In this document: piece by piece, positions 44,241 to 53,203 of the stretch | Layout of the letters: the number at the start of each line of letters is the position of its first letter | How positions within the stretch are numbered: the first letter of the stretch is position 1 | Source: Vagococcus bubulae | GTDB lineage: Bacteria; Bacillota; Bacilli; Lactobacillales; Vagococcaceae | Assembly (NCBI RefSeq): GCF_003950315.1 | Contig: NZ_NGJT01000016.1 | Location: 1 to 53,408 of the forward strand | Direction: 5' to 3' | Length of the DNA: 53,408 nucleotides | The notes under the pieces: model-generated | What the model was told of the DNA's origin: nothing | What the model saw: only the letters and a program-made list of their open reading frames with translations | The model's database searches: none | Made by a program: the position numbers and the translations under genes

Positions 44241-44541
44241 TAAGTTCAAAACGACCTACAAACATCTTTAAATCTAACACAATATTTAGACACAATGGGA
44301 GAATGCAATTTAACTATTTTGAATTTCTATTTAATTTAAAGTAACGAAACTGACATAAAAAACTTGTATAGGTAATAATTTATACAATAAAAAACAGTTG
44401 TGTAGATCATTTTTTAATAAAATTACATAATTAAGTTTACTTAGTAAAGACTAAAATCTATAAATAAGTTTTAAAATATGTTTTTCTGCTCATTAGAGAA
44501 TCAAGTTAAGAATTTTTACTAATTAAAACATCCATTAACCG

Positions 44542-44564
44542 CATCATTTATGATACGGTTCTCC
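44542..44564. repeat. rlmH-side att direct repeat
   Basis: Identical to 9105-9127. It covers the last codons of rlmH (GAACCGTATCATAAATGA on the minus strand) and the bases after the stop. It corresponds to the SCC att core in staphylococcal rlmH. Confidence 0.88.
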
Positions 44565-45023
44565 ATTATTAATTCTAAAAGTTCGATAGATTTGTTCTGT
44601 TAAAACCAATTTCATTAATTGATGTGGATAAGTTAGTCGACCAAATGACAGTTTTTCATCACTTCTCTTTAACACATCTGTGGATAACCCAAGTGATCCT
44701 CCGATAATAAAAACAAATTGACTTCTCCCACGTGTTGTTAATTTATCTAGTTCGCTTGCAAATTCTTCTGAAGATAATTGCTTGCCTTCAATAGCTAACG
44801 CAACAACATAATCTTGGTCGCTAACTTTACTTAAAATTCGTTGTCCTTCTTTCTCTTTGACTTGCTCCATCTCTATCTGGCTTAGGGTTTCTGGTGCTTT
44901 TTCATCTGGTACTTCTATCATCTCTAATTTGCAATATCGGCTCAATCGTTTACTATATTCTTCTATCCCTTGTTTTAAATATTTTTCCTTTAACTTACCT
45001 ACAGTAATAATTTTTATTTTCAT
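44544..45023 (-). CDS. rlmH: 23S rRNA pseudouridine1915 N3-methyltransferase
   Basis: A 159-residue SPOUT methyltransferase acting on pseudouridine 1915 of 23S r[44 protein letters not shown] and [26 protein letters not shown] include the SAM-binding knot. The ending NNGEPYHK is the conserved C terminus. Known as orfX, the SCC target; insertion here leaves the last codons intact. Full length. GTAGGTAA-like leader before ATG 45023. Confidence 0.97.
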   Translation of the reverse strand: MKIKIITVGKLKEKYLKQGIEEYSKRLSRYCKLEMIEVPDEKAPETLSQIEMEQVKEKEGQRILSKVSDQDYVVALAIEGKQLSSEEFASELDKLTTRGRSQFVFIIGGSLGLSTDVLKRSDEKLSFGRLTYPHQLMKLVLTEQIYRTFRINNGEPYHK

Positions 45024-45064
45024 ATTTTAGCCACCTATTCTCTATCTATTTAACGTTTAAAAAG

Positions 45065-45150
45065 TTATCCACACTTATCCACATTTTTACTCACAGAAAA
45101 AAATTTCATATTATTGAAAGTTTTCCACTTATCCACTGATTTGTGGATAA
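45065..45150. promoter_or_regulatory. Cluster of DnaA boxes between rlmH and htrA
   Basis: TTATCCACA occurs exactly at 45065-45073 and 45075-45083. TTATCCACT (one mismatch) is at 45129-45137, and the reverse form TGTGGATAA at 45142-45150. Four DnaA boxes in 86 bases are far above chance. The 313-base interval also holds the htrA promoter region (TATAAT near 45296-45301). Confidence 0.7.
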
Positions 45151-45336
45151 GTGTTGTTAATAACTTTTATTTTTTATACACTTCATACTTTTTTCTTAAT
45201 TTCATCATTTCTTCATAGTTTAAAAAAATATCTTAAGATTTTCAAGTATTGTTCAATAATAGCCACTAATATTAGACTAATGACTCATATATATCTTATA
45301 ATAAATTAAACACTAATTTAAAGGAGGATGACATCT

Positions 45337-46698
45337 ATGAGAAAAGACGTCACACCAAACGAAGAACAAAAACGTGAAACTATACATAAAAAAACTAATT
45401 CAGCTGCACCAAAACAATCATTATTTAAACGTTTTGGTATTTCCCTAGCTGCTGGAGCATTGGGAGGATTACTTGTAGTTGGAGGTTATACTTACATAAA
45501 TGGTCAAAACACAACTACTTCCAATAGCGCCTCAACCACTACAGCACCTGTTGAAAAAGGAAAAACGACTGTGAGCAATGTCAATGTTAATGTTGAATCC
45601 GAAGTCACTAAAGCAGTAGAAAAAGTGGAAAATGCCGTTGTGTCCGTCACAACTTATCAAAAGAGTAACACAGAACTATCTGATATAGAAAAAATATTTG
45701 GTCAATCTGCAGAAAGTACAGAAGATGAACTACAAGAATCTGGCGAAGGTAGTGGTGTTATCTACAGAAAAGATAATGGTAAAGCTTATATTGTAACCAA
45801 TAACCATGTCGTGACAGGAGCAAGTGCCGTGAGCGTCATGCTTAATAGTGGCAAAAAAGCTGATGCAAAAATTGTCGGAACAGATACTTATAGTGACTTA
45901 GCTGTATTGGAAATACCTGATACAGATGTTAAAACTATTGCAGAATTTGGTAACTCAAATAACATTAAAGTTGGGGAAACTGTGTTAGCAATAGGGTCTC
46001 CTCTTGGTTCAACTTTTGCAAACTCTGTTTCTCAAGGGATTATCTCAGCAAAAGATCGTATGATTACAAACCAAACCTCTGACGGGGCAATTATCAATAG
46101 TAAAGCCATCCAAACAGATGCTGCGATTAATCCTGGTAATTCTGGTGGAGCTTTAATTAATACTGCTGGACAAGTTATCGGTATTAACTCAAGTAAAATT
46201 GCTCAAGCAGCTTCAGGGGTTAGCGCTGAAGGGATGGGATTTGCTATTCCAAGTAATGAAGTAGTAAACATCATTAACCAACTAGAACAAGGAAAATCTG
46301 TAGCTCGTCCAATGCTTGGTATTAAAATGGTCAGCCTAAATGTATTAAAAGCTGAAGATAAGAAAAGCTTGCTAAAATTAGATGATAAAATTACTAATGG
46401 TGTCGTGATTGCCTCTGTTGAAAAAGATACTCCTGCTGCGGCTGCTGGGTTGAAACAATATGATGTAATTACTCAAATTGATGGTAAAGATATTGCAAGT
46501 ACAGCCGAATTACAATCCATTCTTTATTCTAAAAATATTGGTGACAAGATGGAATTAACATACTATCGTAATGGTAAAGAAGCAAAAGCAACTGTTAACT
46601 TGACTCAAGATTCTAGCAAACTAGAAGAGCAACAAAAGAAAGCTCAAGAACAACAGACTGAAGAAAGTAGTAGTGCTAAGACTAATCCTTTTAACTAA
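45337..46698 (+). CDS. htrA: HtrA/DegP-type serine protease
   Basis: About 453 residues. A cytoplasmic N terminus, one membrane helix (about 33-52) and a Thr/Ser-rich linker precede the protease domain. VTNNHVV, SDLAVLEI and NPGNSGGALIN (about 263-273) give the H-D-S triad. A PDZ domain follows (about 330-425; GVVIASVEKDTPAAAAGL and YDVITQIDGKDI). The tail is Q/E/S-rich. It degrades misfolded exported proteins. ATG 45337 lies 9 bases after GGAGG; ATG 45328 abuts it and is rejected. Beside walJ, as in other Lactobacillales. Confidence 0.95.
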   Translation: MRKDVTPNEEQKRETIHKKTNSAAPKQSLFKRFGISLAAGALGGLLVVGGYTYINGQNTTTSNSASTTTAPVEKGKTTVSNVNVNVESEVTKAVEKVENAVVSVTTYQKSNTELSDIEKIFGQSAESTEDELQESGEGSGVIYRKDNGKAYIVTNNHVVTGASAVSVMLNSGKKADAKIVGTDTYSDLAVLEIPDTDVKTIAEFGNSNNIKVGETVLAIGSPLGSTFANSVSQGIISAKDRMITNQTSDGAIINSKAIQTDAAINPGNSGGALINTAGQVIGINSSKIAQAASGVSAEGMGFAIPSNEVVNIINQLEQGKSVARPMLGIKMVSLNVLKAEDKKSLLKLDDKITNGVVIASVEKDTPAAAAGLKQYDVITQIDGKDIASTAELQSILYSKNIGDKMELTYYRNGKEAKATVNLTQDSSKLEEQQKKAQEQQTEESSSAKTNPFN

Positions 46699-46711
46699 AT
46701 AAAAGAAGAAA

Positions 46712-46750
46712 GGCTCAACCAGCTAATTATCACTGTTGGTTGAGTCTTTC
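46712..46750. terminator. Bidirectional terminator between htrA and walJ
   Basis: GGCTCAACCAGC and a GTTGGTTGAGTC arm form a stem between the convergent genes, with T-rich sequence on both sides. Confidence 0.7.
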
Positions 46751-46756
46751 ACTTTA

Positions 46757-47560
46757 TTAAATAGCAAATAAGTCACACGCTTTGTCTGGATCAGTATCCA
46801 TAATCTTCACTTGACCACCAGCATCAATATCATGCTGTTGCAAAATACCTGTGACAGTCATGTTTGCTAGTTCTTTCATATTATTTTCTTTACTTAAATG
46901 ACCTAAATAAATATGTTTAGTACGATCACCAATTATTTCTGTGGCAGTCAATGCCCCATCTTCATTTGATAAATGCCCTTTATCCCCTAATATACGTTGT
47001 TTTGTATTCCAAGGATAGCGTCCCATACGCAACATATTTGGGTCATGATTACTTTCTAGTAAATAAGCATCAGCATTTTTTATGACACCTTTAACTTGTT
47101 CACTACAATAACCTGTATCAGTCAAGACAACAAAAGATTTATCGTCTTTATAAAATCGATAAAATTGTGGCGCTACCGCATCATGAGACACGCCAAAACT
47201 TTCGATATCCATATCACCAAAAGTCATCACTTTTCCCATATCAAATATATGTCGTTGTTCAAAAGGAACATTGCCAATTGATTTTTCCATTGCATGCCAA
47301 GTTAATTCATTGGCATAAATATCTAAATGATATTTTCTTGCTAAAACCCCTACACCATGTATGTGATCACGATGCTCATGTGTCACAAGAATCGCATCTA
47401 GATCATCCGGAGAACGATTAATGGATGCTAATAAACTCGTAATTTTTTTTCCACTAAGACCAGCATCGACTAGCACTTTTCGTTTATCTGTTTCAATATA
47501 CAACGAATTTCCAGTACTTCCACTAGCCAACACACTAATATTAAAACTTGTTTCTGACAC
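46757..47560 (-). CDS. walJ: WalJ/YycJ metallo-beta-lactamase-fold exonuclease
   Basis: About 267 residues. FNISVLASGSTGNSLYIET starts the fold; ILVTHEHRDHIHGVG (about 57-71) is the HxHxDH metal site and SNHDPNML another ligand loop. YycJ/WalJ proteins have 5'-exonuclease activity and influence DNA repair or cell-wall coordination. ATG 47572 is only a few bases from AGGAAGG, so GTG 47560, which matches family N termini, is preferred. Last gene of the wal operon. Confidence 0.92.
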   Translation of the reverse strand: MSETSFNISVLASGSTGNSLYIETDKRKVLVDAGLSGKKITSLLASINRSPDDLDAILVTHEHRDHIHGVGVLARKYHLDIYANELTWHAMEKSIGNVPFEQRHIFDMGKVMTFGDMDIESFGVSHDAVAPQFYRFYKDDKSFVVLTDTGYCSEQVKGVIKNADAYLLESNHDPNMLRMGRYPWNTKQRILGDKGHLSNEDGALTATEIIGDRTKHIYLGHLSKENNMKELANMTVTGILQQHDIDAGGQVKIMDTDPDKACDLFAI

Positions 47561-47584
47561 TATTATATGCATCCTTCCTACTAC

Positions 47585-48418
47585 CTACTTATTAATGACC
47601 TCTGATACAGAAGATGAGATGACCGCATTAGTAAAGGCGTTCACACGTTCTGTTTGTATCACATTTTTACTACTCTCAACTGAAACAAACCATGCTGGAA
47701 TGTAGACATTTTTTCCTCTAACAGTAAAAATTCTAGTATACCCCAAATGAATCCATTTAACAGTATCGCCTGATTGAATACGATTGTTCGTATATAAACT
47801 AATAATCGCATCTCTTTCAGAAATCACACTTTGTACCTCACGCAGTGGCTCAATTCGACTAATATGTGTTTGTTTATAACTAGATATTTGGTCACTTTCA
47901 AACTTATCTTGAGAAACAATCACTGATAACTGTGCTGTTTCATCATAAAATGGAATGCCTTCATATGTTTGATTATAAATATAATTTTTTAATGGAATGG
48001 TTTCTTCCTCATTTAATACATAATCTTTCCCATACAACACATTAGATGGGTTACGGATAAATTGATTAATCGACTCAATATCTTTTGATTTTTTTATCAC
48101 AGTATCTGATTGAGCCATTATTTGACTAGTGAGTTGATCATTGTTCACTTGCCAAGATTGATCTGCCAATTTTTCACGTGCATCAGCAACTAATTCATCT
48201 TCTTCTGCCGAAAGATAGTAACCTTCTCTTTTTATTTTTGACAAATCTTTGGGAACTTCAATATGGTCTGCCTTTAAACGTTCTTCTAAATTTTCTGAAA
48301 TACTACCTGTTGAAATATAATCTTGAGGCTCTCTTCCTTCTTGGTAAATATAGAATAGAAACATATTTAAAAATAAAAACACGATAAAAAAGATGCCTTC
48401 AACTCGTCTAAAATCCAT
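47585..48418 (-). CDS. yycI: YycI-like WalK modulator
   Basis: A 277-residue protein with one N-terminal membrane helix (GIFFIVFLFLNMFLFYIY, about 9-26) and an extracellular domain. DFRRVEGIFFIVFLFLN is the usual YycI start. With YycH it binds WalK and tunes its activity. Its ATG shares one base with the YycH stop. AAPAWFVSV-like IPAWFVSVESS near the C terminus is typical. Confidence 0.92.
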   Translation of the reverse strand: MDFRRVEGIFFIVFLFLNMFLFYIYQEGREPQDYISTGSISENLEERLKADHIEVPKDLSKIKREGYYLSAEEDELVADAREKLADQSWQVNNDQLTSQIMAQSDTVIKKSKDIESINQFIRNPSNVLYGKDYVLNEEETIPLKNYIYNQTYEGIPFYDETAQLSVIVSQDKFESDQISSYKQTHISRIEPLREVQSVISERDAIISLYTNNRIQSGDTVKWIHLGYTRIFTVRGKNVYIPAWFVSVESSKNVIQTERVNAFTNAVISSSVSEVINK

Positions 48419-49713
48419 TAAGTTTGGCCTCCTTTAGTCAATGTTTTTTCTAACTTTTCTTGAGTCATCCACATGTTATCATACTTAATGTACCATGAAG
48501 GGACTAAATCAATGGCCTGTTGGGTTTCTTTATTTTGTTCCCATCTATAACCTATCTGGATATCCATTATTTTGGACATATCAACACCTTGATTTTTCAA
48601 ACTATCCACGAGTTCTTGTGTTGGCACAAGTGTCACAGAATCATCTGATGGTAGCGGAATTTGCAAGGTATCTTGGTTTGCTTTAATAAACACATTTTTA
48701 TTTTGAACGGTTGTCGCTAAACTACCTTTCATATTTTCACCAAACACTGGAAAACCTTCAACGTAATTTCTATAAACCACTTCATTGCTTGTATCTGAAA
48801 AATACCTTAAATTTCCTAAAGAGGTACCCATGTCTTCTACATATTGAAAGGTATCATAGTACAAACTATTTTCACTACCAGAATGATTTTGTTTTAGTTT
48901 ACCAAAATAATTAACCTCACCTGTTTGACTATCGATTGTTAAGGATTCGCCCTCGCTATTCGATAAACTTAAATTTTCTCCTTCGTTTGAGAACAAATCA
49001 TTTGGCTGATTGAAAAAACCTCGTGAAAATGTTGTAAAGGACTGAGTAGCAATAATATAACTATAAGTTTTTAGCTTAGCACTATCCGCCAAATAATAGA
49101 TACCAGCAACGTTATCTGTTGGTAAAAAAGCATTCACATAGTTATTGCTTTCAGCATCAAGTATCGAGGTAATGCTTGCAATATTTCCTTTAACCTCTAT
49201 TTCTACCCCTGATTTATTTTGATAATTAACAAAATACAATTTGTTATCATCTAATGACATAATTAGCCAATTAAACATTAGATTTTTACTGTCACGAGGT
49301 AGCGTGATGGATAAATTATTCATATTAATAAATAAAGAAGCTGGAATAGCACTTGGATAAACTAAATTAAATAAATCTCGTTGGGTTGTTAAGCTCTCAA
49401 CTTGTGCCGTTGTCATAGTACGCGAGGTATCAAATTCAAGTGACACAATTTTTTCATGTAAACTTGTCATAGTGGACTCTTTATTAGTATATAAAAAATG
49501 ATCCCCAGTCCCGTGATGATAAAACAATTTAGTTGGCATATACACTTCTGTCATGTCTTTTTTTTGCACAACAGCTTTAACTTTAGCTGTTCTATCCTGA
49601 AATCCTCGGTTGGCAGGTTTGGTCCAAATCTTCCATGATAAAAATAGACTCAGTAGCACCATGCAAATGACACCGATTTTTAATATATTCTCTCCCATTT
49701 TACTCATTCCCAT
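48418..49713 (-). CDS. yycH: YycH-like WalK modulator
   Basis: A 431-residue membrane-anchored protein with one helix (ILKIGVICMVLLSLFLSWKIW, about 10-30) and a large extracellular part. Typical pieces are VYMPTKLFYHHG, FPVFGENMKGS and DLVPSWYIKYDNMW. YycH and YycI together restrain or adjust WalK. GAGGAGG four bases before ATG 49713; the start overlaps the WalK end by 10 bases. Confidence 0.92.
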   Translation of the reverse strand: MGMSKMGENILKIGVICMVLLSLFLSWKIWTKPANRGFQDRTAKVKAVVQKKDMTEVYMPTKLFYHHGTGDHFLYTNKESTMTSLHEKIVSLEFDTSRTMTTAQVESLTTQRDLFNLVYPSAIPASLFINMNNLSITLPRDSKNLMFNWLIMSLDDNKLYFVNYQNKSGVEIEVKGNIASITSILDAESNNYVNAFLPTDNVAGIYYLADSAKLKTYSYIIATQSFTTFSRGFFNQPNDLFSNEGENLSLSNSEGESLTIDSQTGEVNYFGKLKQNHSGSENSLYYDTFQYVEDMGTSLGNLRYFSDTSNEVVYRNYVEGFPVFGENMKGSLATTVQNKNVFIKANQDTLQIPLPSDDSVTLVPTQELVDSLKNQGVDMSKIMDIQIGYRWEQNKETQQAIDLVPSWYIKYDNMWMTQEKLEKTLTKGGQT

Positions 49714-51530
49714 AGATCCTCCTCGTAAGGTTCATAAGGTAGCGAAATAAAGAATGTCGAGCCTTTATTTTCTTCACTTTCAGCCCAAATATTTCCACCA
49801 TGAGCCAAGATTGATTCTTTTGAAATAGCTAATCCCAATCCAGAACCACCCATTGCGCGAGATCGTGCCTTATCCACTCGGAAGAATCGATCAAATACAC
49901 GTCCAAGGTTTTGTTTTGGAATACCTAATCCCTCATCTGAAATACTTAATACGACATTCTTATGCGTTTCAAGTAAGCGACACGTAATCGTACCGCCATC
50001 TGGTGAATATTTCATTGCATTATTTAAAATATTATCTAACACCTGAATCATACGATCGGTATCAATGTCCACCCAAATCGCTCGTTGAGTAAATTCTCGT
50101 TTAATCACATAATTTCTATCACTATCTTTAATAACCATATCAAAACGATCTAACACATAATTAAACAATTCATTTAAATTAACCAATTCTTTTTGTAATT
50201 CAATCTTATTGGCATCCATACGTGATAATTGAAGTAAGTCATTAATCATACGAATCATGCGATTGGTTTCTTCTTGTGTGACTTTTAAAAATTGTGGGGC
50301 AACTTCTGGGTCTTGCCATGCACCGTCAAGTAAAGCTTCAATGTAACTCTTCATACTTGTGAGTGGTGTTCGTAACTCATGAGACACATTGGATACAAAT
50401 TGGCGACGCTCTTCTTCGTCTTTTTCCTTTTTGGTCACGTCATGAAGCACACACACTAACCCACTAATAAAACCAGACTCTCGGCGAATCATTGAAAACT
50501 CTGCACGAATAAGAGTTGTTTCACTAAAATCTTCACTAAAATCGAGTAACACATCTTCTTGTACTTCTAGTAAATCTCTAAAGCTATACTCATCTCCCAA
50601 TTTTAGTAACTCTAAAATAGATTGATTGATAACATCTTCCGTGCCAATTCGAAGTAAGTTTAATGCTGTGTCATTAATTAAAATGATGTTTCCACGACGA
50701 TCCGTCCCAATAACGCCATCAGACATATGCGTTAAAACACTATCCAATCGACGTCTTTCAGCATCCATGGTTTCTTGTGTTTCTTTGACACGATAAGAGA
50801 GTTCATTAAATGTTTCCCCTAACTGCCCTAATTCATCTTTTCCATAAACTTCTACTTGACCTGAATAATCACCATTAGCAATTCTGTCTGCTTGTTGTTT
50901 CATTTCACCAATGGGTTTTGTAATGGTTCTAGACACAAGCAACGCAATAATGAGGGTAAAAATAAGGGCTATCATCGAAGCATAAAAGAAAATCATCGTA
51001 ATTTCACTGACTTGTTGGTACTTACTTTCTATATTGCTTTTAACATATAACGACCCAATAACCGTATCTCCAGTAGGCGAGTAAATTTGCTCAATGTTAA
51101 TAAATACCCTTTGCCCAGTTTGAGGGTCTGTTCGCTCTTCTTTTTTCTGATTAAACGAGTTAAACAACTCATAATCATTTTTCTTCCCAACATCTCCTTG
51201 AAGATTTGGGTCACTTGTCGCAATAACAATCCCTTTATCATCGACTAAACGAACTTCTAAAATATCATTTTTAGAAAATTCATCTAAAATTCTCTTCAAG
51301 TTGGATTCTTGTTGTGAGTCATTTTTCTTACTGATTTCAGAACTTAAATTGGTGGCGAGTGTTTCAACTTGATTTGTCACATTCTCTTCAAAGGTTTGAA
51401 TGGTTGATGTTTCAAGAACTCGAATAAAAATAGCCCCAATAATTTCAATCGAAATCATCAGTAACAACACAAACACCAAGGCAATTTTAAAGTGAACCGA
51501 TGAAAAAAAGGGCGTTCTATTTTTTTTCAT
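49704..51530 (-). CDS. walK: Sensor histidine kinase WalK
   Basis: About 608 residues. Two membrane helices (about 13-35 and 185-205) enclose an extracellular PAS-like domain. HAMP (about 206-260), PAS (about 270-365), HisKA with SNVSHELRTPLTSMKSY (histidine near 384) and HATPase with LDNILNNAMKYSPDGG, SDEGLGIP and GGSGLGLAIS follow. It senses cell-wall state and phosphorylates WalR. ATG 51530 with AGGTG is preferred over GTG 51542. Essential in most Firmicutes. Confidence 0.96.
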   Translation of the reverse strand: MKKNRTPFFSSVHFKIALVFVLLLMISIEIIGAIFIRVLETSTIQTFEENVTNQVETLATNLSSEISKKNDSQQESNLKRILDEFSKNDILEVRLVDDKGIVIATSDPNLQGDVGKKNDYELFNSFNQKKEERTDPQTGQRVFINIEQIYSPTGDTVIGSLYVKSNIESKYQQVSEITMIFFYASMIALIFTLIIALLVSRTITKPIGEMKQQADRIANGDYSGQVEVYGKDELGQLGETFNELSYRVKETQETMDAERRRLDSVLTHMSDGVIGTDRRGNIILINDTALNLLRIGTEDVINQSILELLKLGDEYSFRDLLEVQEDVLLDFSEDFSETTLIRAEFSMIRRESGFISGLVCVLHDVTKKEKDEEERRQFVSNVSHELRTPLTSMKSYIEALLDGAWQDPEVAPQFLKVTQEETNRMIRMINDLLQLSRMDANKIELQKELVNLNELFNYVLDRFDMVIKDSDRNYVIKREFTQRAIWVDIDTDRMIQVLDNILNNAMKYSPDGGTITCRLLETHKNVVLSISDEGLGIPKQNLGRVFDRFFRVDKARSRAMGGSGLGLAISKESILAHGGNIWAESEENKGSTFFISLPYEPYEEDLWE

Positions 51531-51542
51531 TATACGATTCAC

Positions 51543-52247
51543 CTAATCTTGTTCTGGATTTCTAAGATAATAACCAACGCCACGTCGGGTAATCAACCAA
51601 TTTGGATGACTAGCATTATCCTCTATTTTTTCTCTTAAACGTCTAACTGTCACATCTACTGTACGCACATCACCAAAGTAATCATATCCCCAAACAGTTT
51701 GTAACAAATGTTCACGAGTCATTACTTGACCAATATGTTTAGCAAGGTAGTGAAGTAACTCAAATTCACGATGGGTTAACTCAATGGTTTCGCCTCGTTT
51801 GGATACCACATAAGCATCTGGATGAATGGTTAACGCACCGATTGTTAACTCATTACCCGGTGCTTCTTCTGTCTTAGCTGTCGTATTATCATGTCGACGT
51901 AAGTTAGCTTTCACTCGAGCCACTAACTCGCGGTTAGAAAATGGCTTTGTCACGTAATCGTCTGCACCAAGTTCTAATCCCAATACTTTATCGATTTCAG
52001 AATCTTTGGCTGTTACCATGATAATTGGGGTATCGTATTTTTTACGCACATCACGACACACTTCTAGTCCATCTTTTTTGGGTAGCATCAAATCTAAAAT
52101 AATCAAATCAGGGGTTACCTCATCAACCATTTCAATCGCTTCTTCTCCATCAAAGGCAGTAAACACCTCGTATCCTTCTTTTGTTAAATTAAACTTCACT
52201 ATATCTGAAATGGGCTTCTCATCATCTACAACTAATATTTTTTTCAC
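51543..52247 (-). CDS. walR: Response regulator WalR
   Basis: A 234-residue OmpR-family regulator. [32 protein letters not shown] (phosphorylated aspartate near residue 53), VTAKDSE and [13 protein letters not shown] form the receiver. The winged-helix output domain has [13 protein letters not shown] and [17 protein letters not shown]. It controls autolysin and wall genes. GTG start at 52247; GGTGA about 7 bases upstream. First gene of the operon walR-walK-yycH-yycI-walJ. Confidence 0.97.
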   Translation of the reverse strand: MKKILVVDDEKPISDIVKFNLTKEGYEVFTAFDGEEAIEMVDEVTPDLIILDLMLPKKDGLEVCRDVRKKYDTPIIMVTAKDSEIDKVLGLELGADDYVTKPFSNRELVARVKANLRRHDNTTAKTEEAPGNELTIGALTIHPDAYVVSKRGETIELTHREFELLHYLAKHIGQVMTREHLLQTVWGYDYFGDVRTVDVTVRRLREKIEDNASHPNWLITRRGVGYYLRNPEQD

Positions 52248-52685
52248 TATCCGTCACCGTCCTCATTATTCTTTCTTTTTCATAAAAGTCGTCCTTACTA
52301 TTATACAACATTTTGAATACTTAAAAAACATTTCCGATTTTCAGAATCATTTCATACTTTTTTGACAATTTTCAGTAATTATTACTTATTTTATTTCGGG
52401 TTTTTGCGTATGTATGAGAAAAAAATGATAACTCTAAATTGGTTGATATATCAATGTTTATAAACATTCTAATCTGCGTTATTTAATTAACTTGTCCTTT
52501 TCCATTGTGACTTTCCTACATATAACTTAAACTTAAAGTATAAATTAATTCATTTAATTTATTCGGCTAATAATTGAAGTAAGACTAGGTTTCCCCTTCC
52601 CTTACAAAGTCTAGTCTTATGGAAGCAAAAAAAGTTGAGATTAATTCTCAACTTTTTTTGTGTTCTTTTGTTATTTAATTATTTT
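52248..52685. promoter_or_regulatory. walR upstream region with promoter and two hairpins
   Basis: On the minus strand TATAAT (52300-52305) with a weak T-rich -35 about 17 bases upstream is the likely walR promoter. AAGACTAG (52581-52588) pairs with CTAGTCTT (52611-52618), and AAAGTTGAGA (52631-52640) pairs with 52646-52655 followed by a T run, a terminator for the 101-residue gene. I see no coding frame here. Confidence 0.6.
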
Positions 52686-52991
52686 TTAGGATTTAACTTG
52701 TGCTTTGATTGAACCTAATTTTGATTTTAGAGAGTCAATATGACTGTCAGCAGGTTCTGTTTCTAATCTTTCAAATACACCAACCATTGTTTTTAATTCT
52801 TCATCATCTAAATCATCTACAATGTCTAATAAGTTTTGATTGTCTTGTAATTTATCTTTTACTAACAATTTATATTTTAGACGATTCACAGATTCTGTTG
52901 TTTTTTCAATCCCTTTTTTTGTTAATTTTGTTACGGCAATAATACTTACGACACCTGTCGCTGCAATGGCACATTTTGTTGATTTCTTCAT
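52686..52991 (-). CDS. Small protein with N-terminal hydrophobic segment, unknown
   Basis: About 101 residues from ATG 52991, which has GGAGG 9 bases upstream; a start at 53000 overlaps that site. MKKSTKCAIAATGVVSIIAV is a membrane anchor or signal-like segment. The remainder is helical and charged: KYKLLVKDKL, LLDIVDDLDDEELKTMVGVFERLE. No family recognised. Monocistronic, with its own terminator at 52631-52655. Confidence 0.75.
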   Translation of the reverse strand: MKKSTKCAIAATGVVSIIAVTKLTKKGIEKTTESVNRLKYKLLVKDKLQDNQNLLDIVDDLDDEELKTMVGVFERLETEPADSHIDSLKSKLGSIKAQVKS

Positions 52992-53203
52992 ACAAATCAT
53001 CCTCCATTTCTTTACATGCTATTATAACATCAAAAGATTTTTTCTCGTACTAAAAACCCTTCTTTTTAAAATCATACTCCTATCATCTTTCGACTAATTG
53101 AATTTTATATGAAAAAAAATAAACTATTTTAATATCAGTCATTGTCTTTTAAGAATTTAAATACAAAAAAAGACCTAGAAAACAACTATTTCCAGATCTT
53201 TAC

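Larger units (their letters stand above)
9105..44564. mobile_element. SCC-like integrative element at the 3' end of rlmH
   Basis: The 23 bases at 9105-9127 are identical to 44542-44564, which form the last codons of rlmH and its stop. In staphylococci SCC elements insert at exactly this rlmH (orfX) site through CcrA/CcrB serine recombinases. Here both recombinase genes, a Cch2-like ATPase and SCC-associated DUF960, DUF1643 and RadC-like genes lie between the repeats. The rlmH-side junction reads CCGTATCATAAATGATGCGG, close to the staphylococcal att consensus. The element is about 35.4 kb, with metabolic cargo on both sides of the core. I found no internal att copy, so it appears to be one unit. 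Boundaries rest on the repeat and need comparison with an empty site. Confidence 0.85.

Noticed and set aside
9105-44564. mec or other antibiotic-resistance genes expected of an SCC
   Set aside because: All genes in the interval were read; none resembles mecA, its regulators or another resistance determinant.
52581-52618. Possible small RNA or riboswitch upstream of walR
   Set aside because: The hairpin lies on the far side of a terminator, about 280 bases from the likely walR promoter, and no conserved riboswitch pattern is visible.
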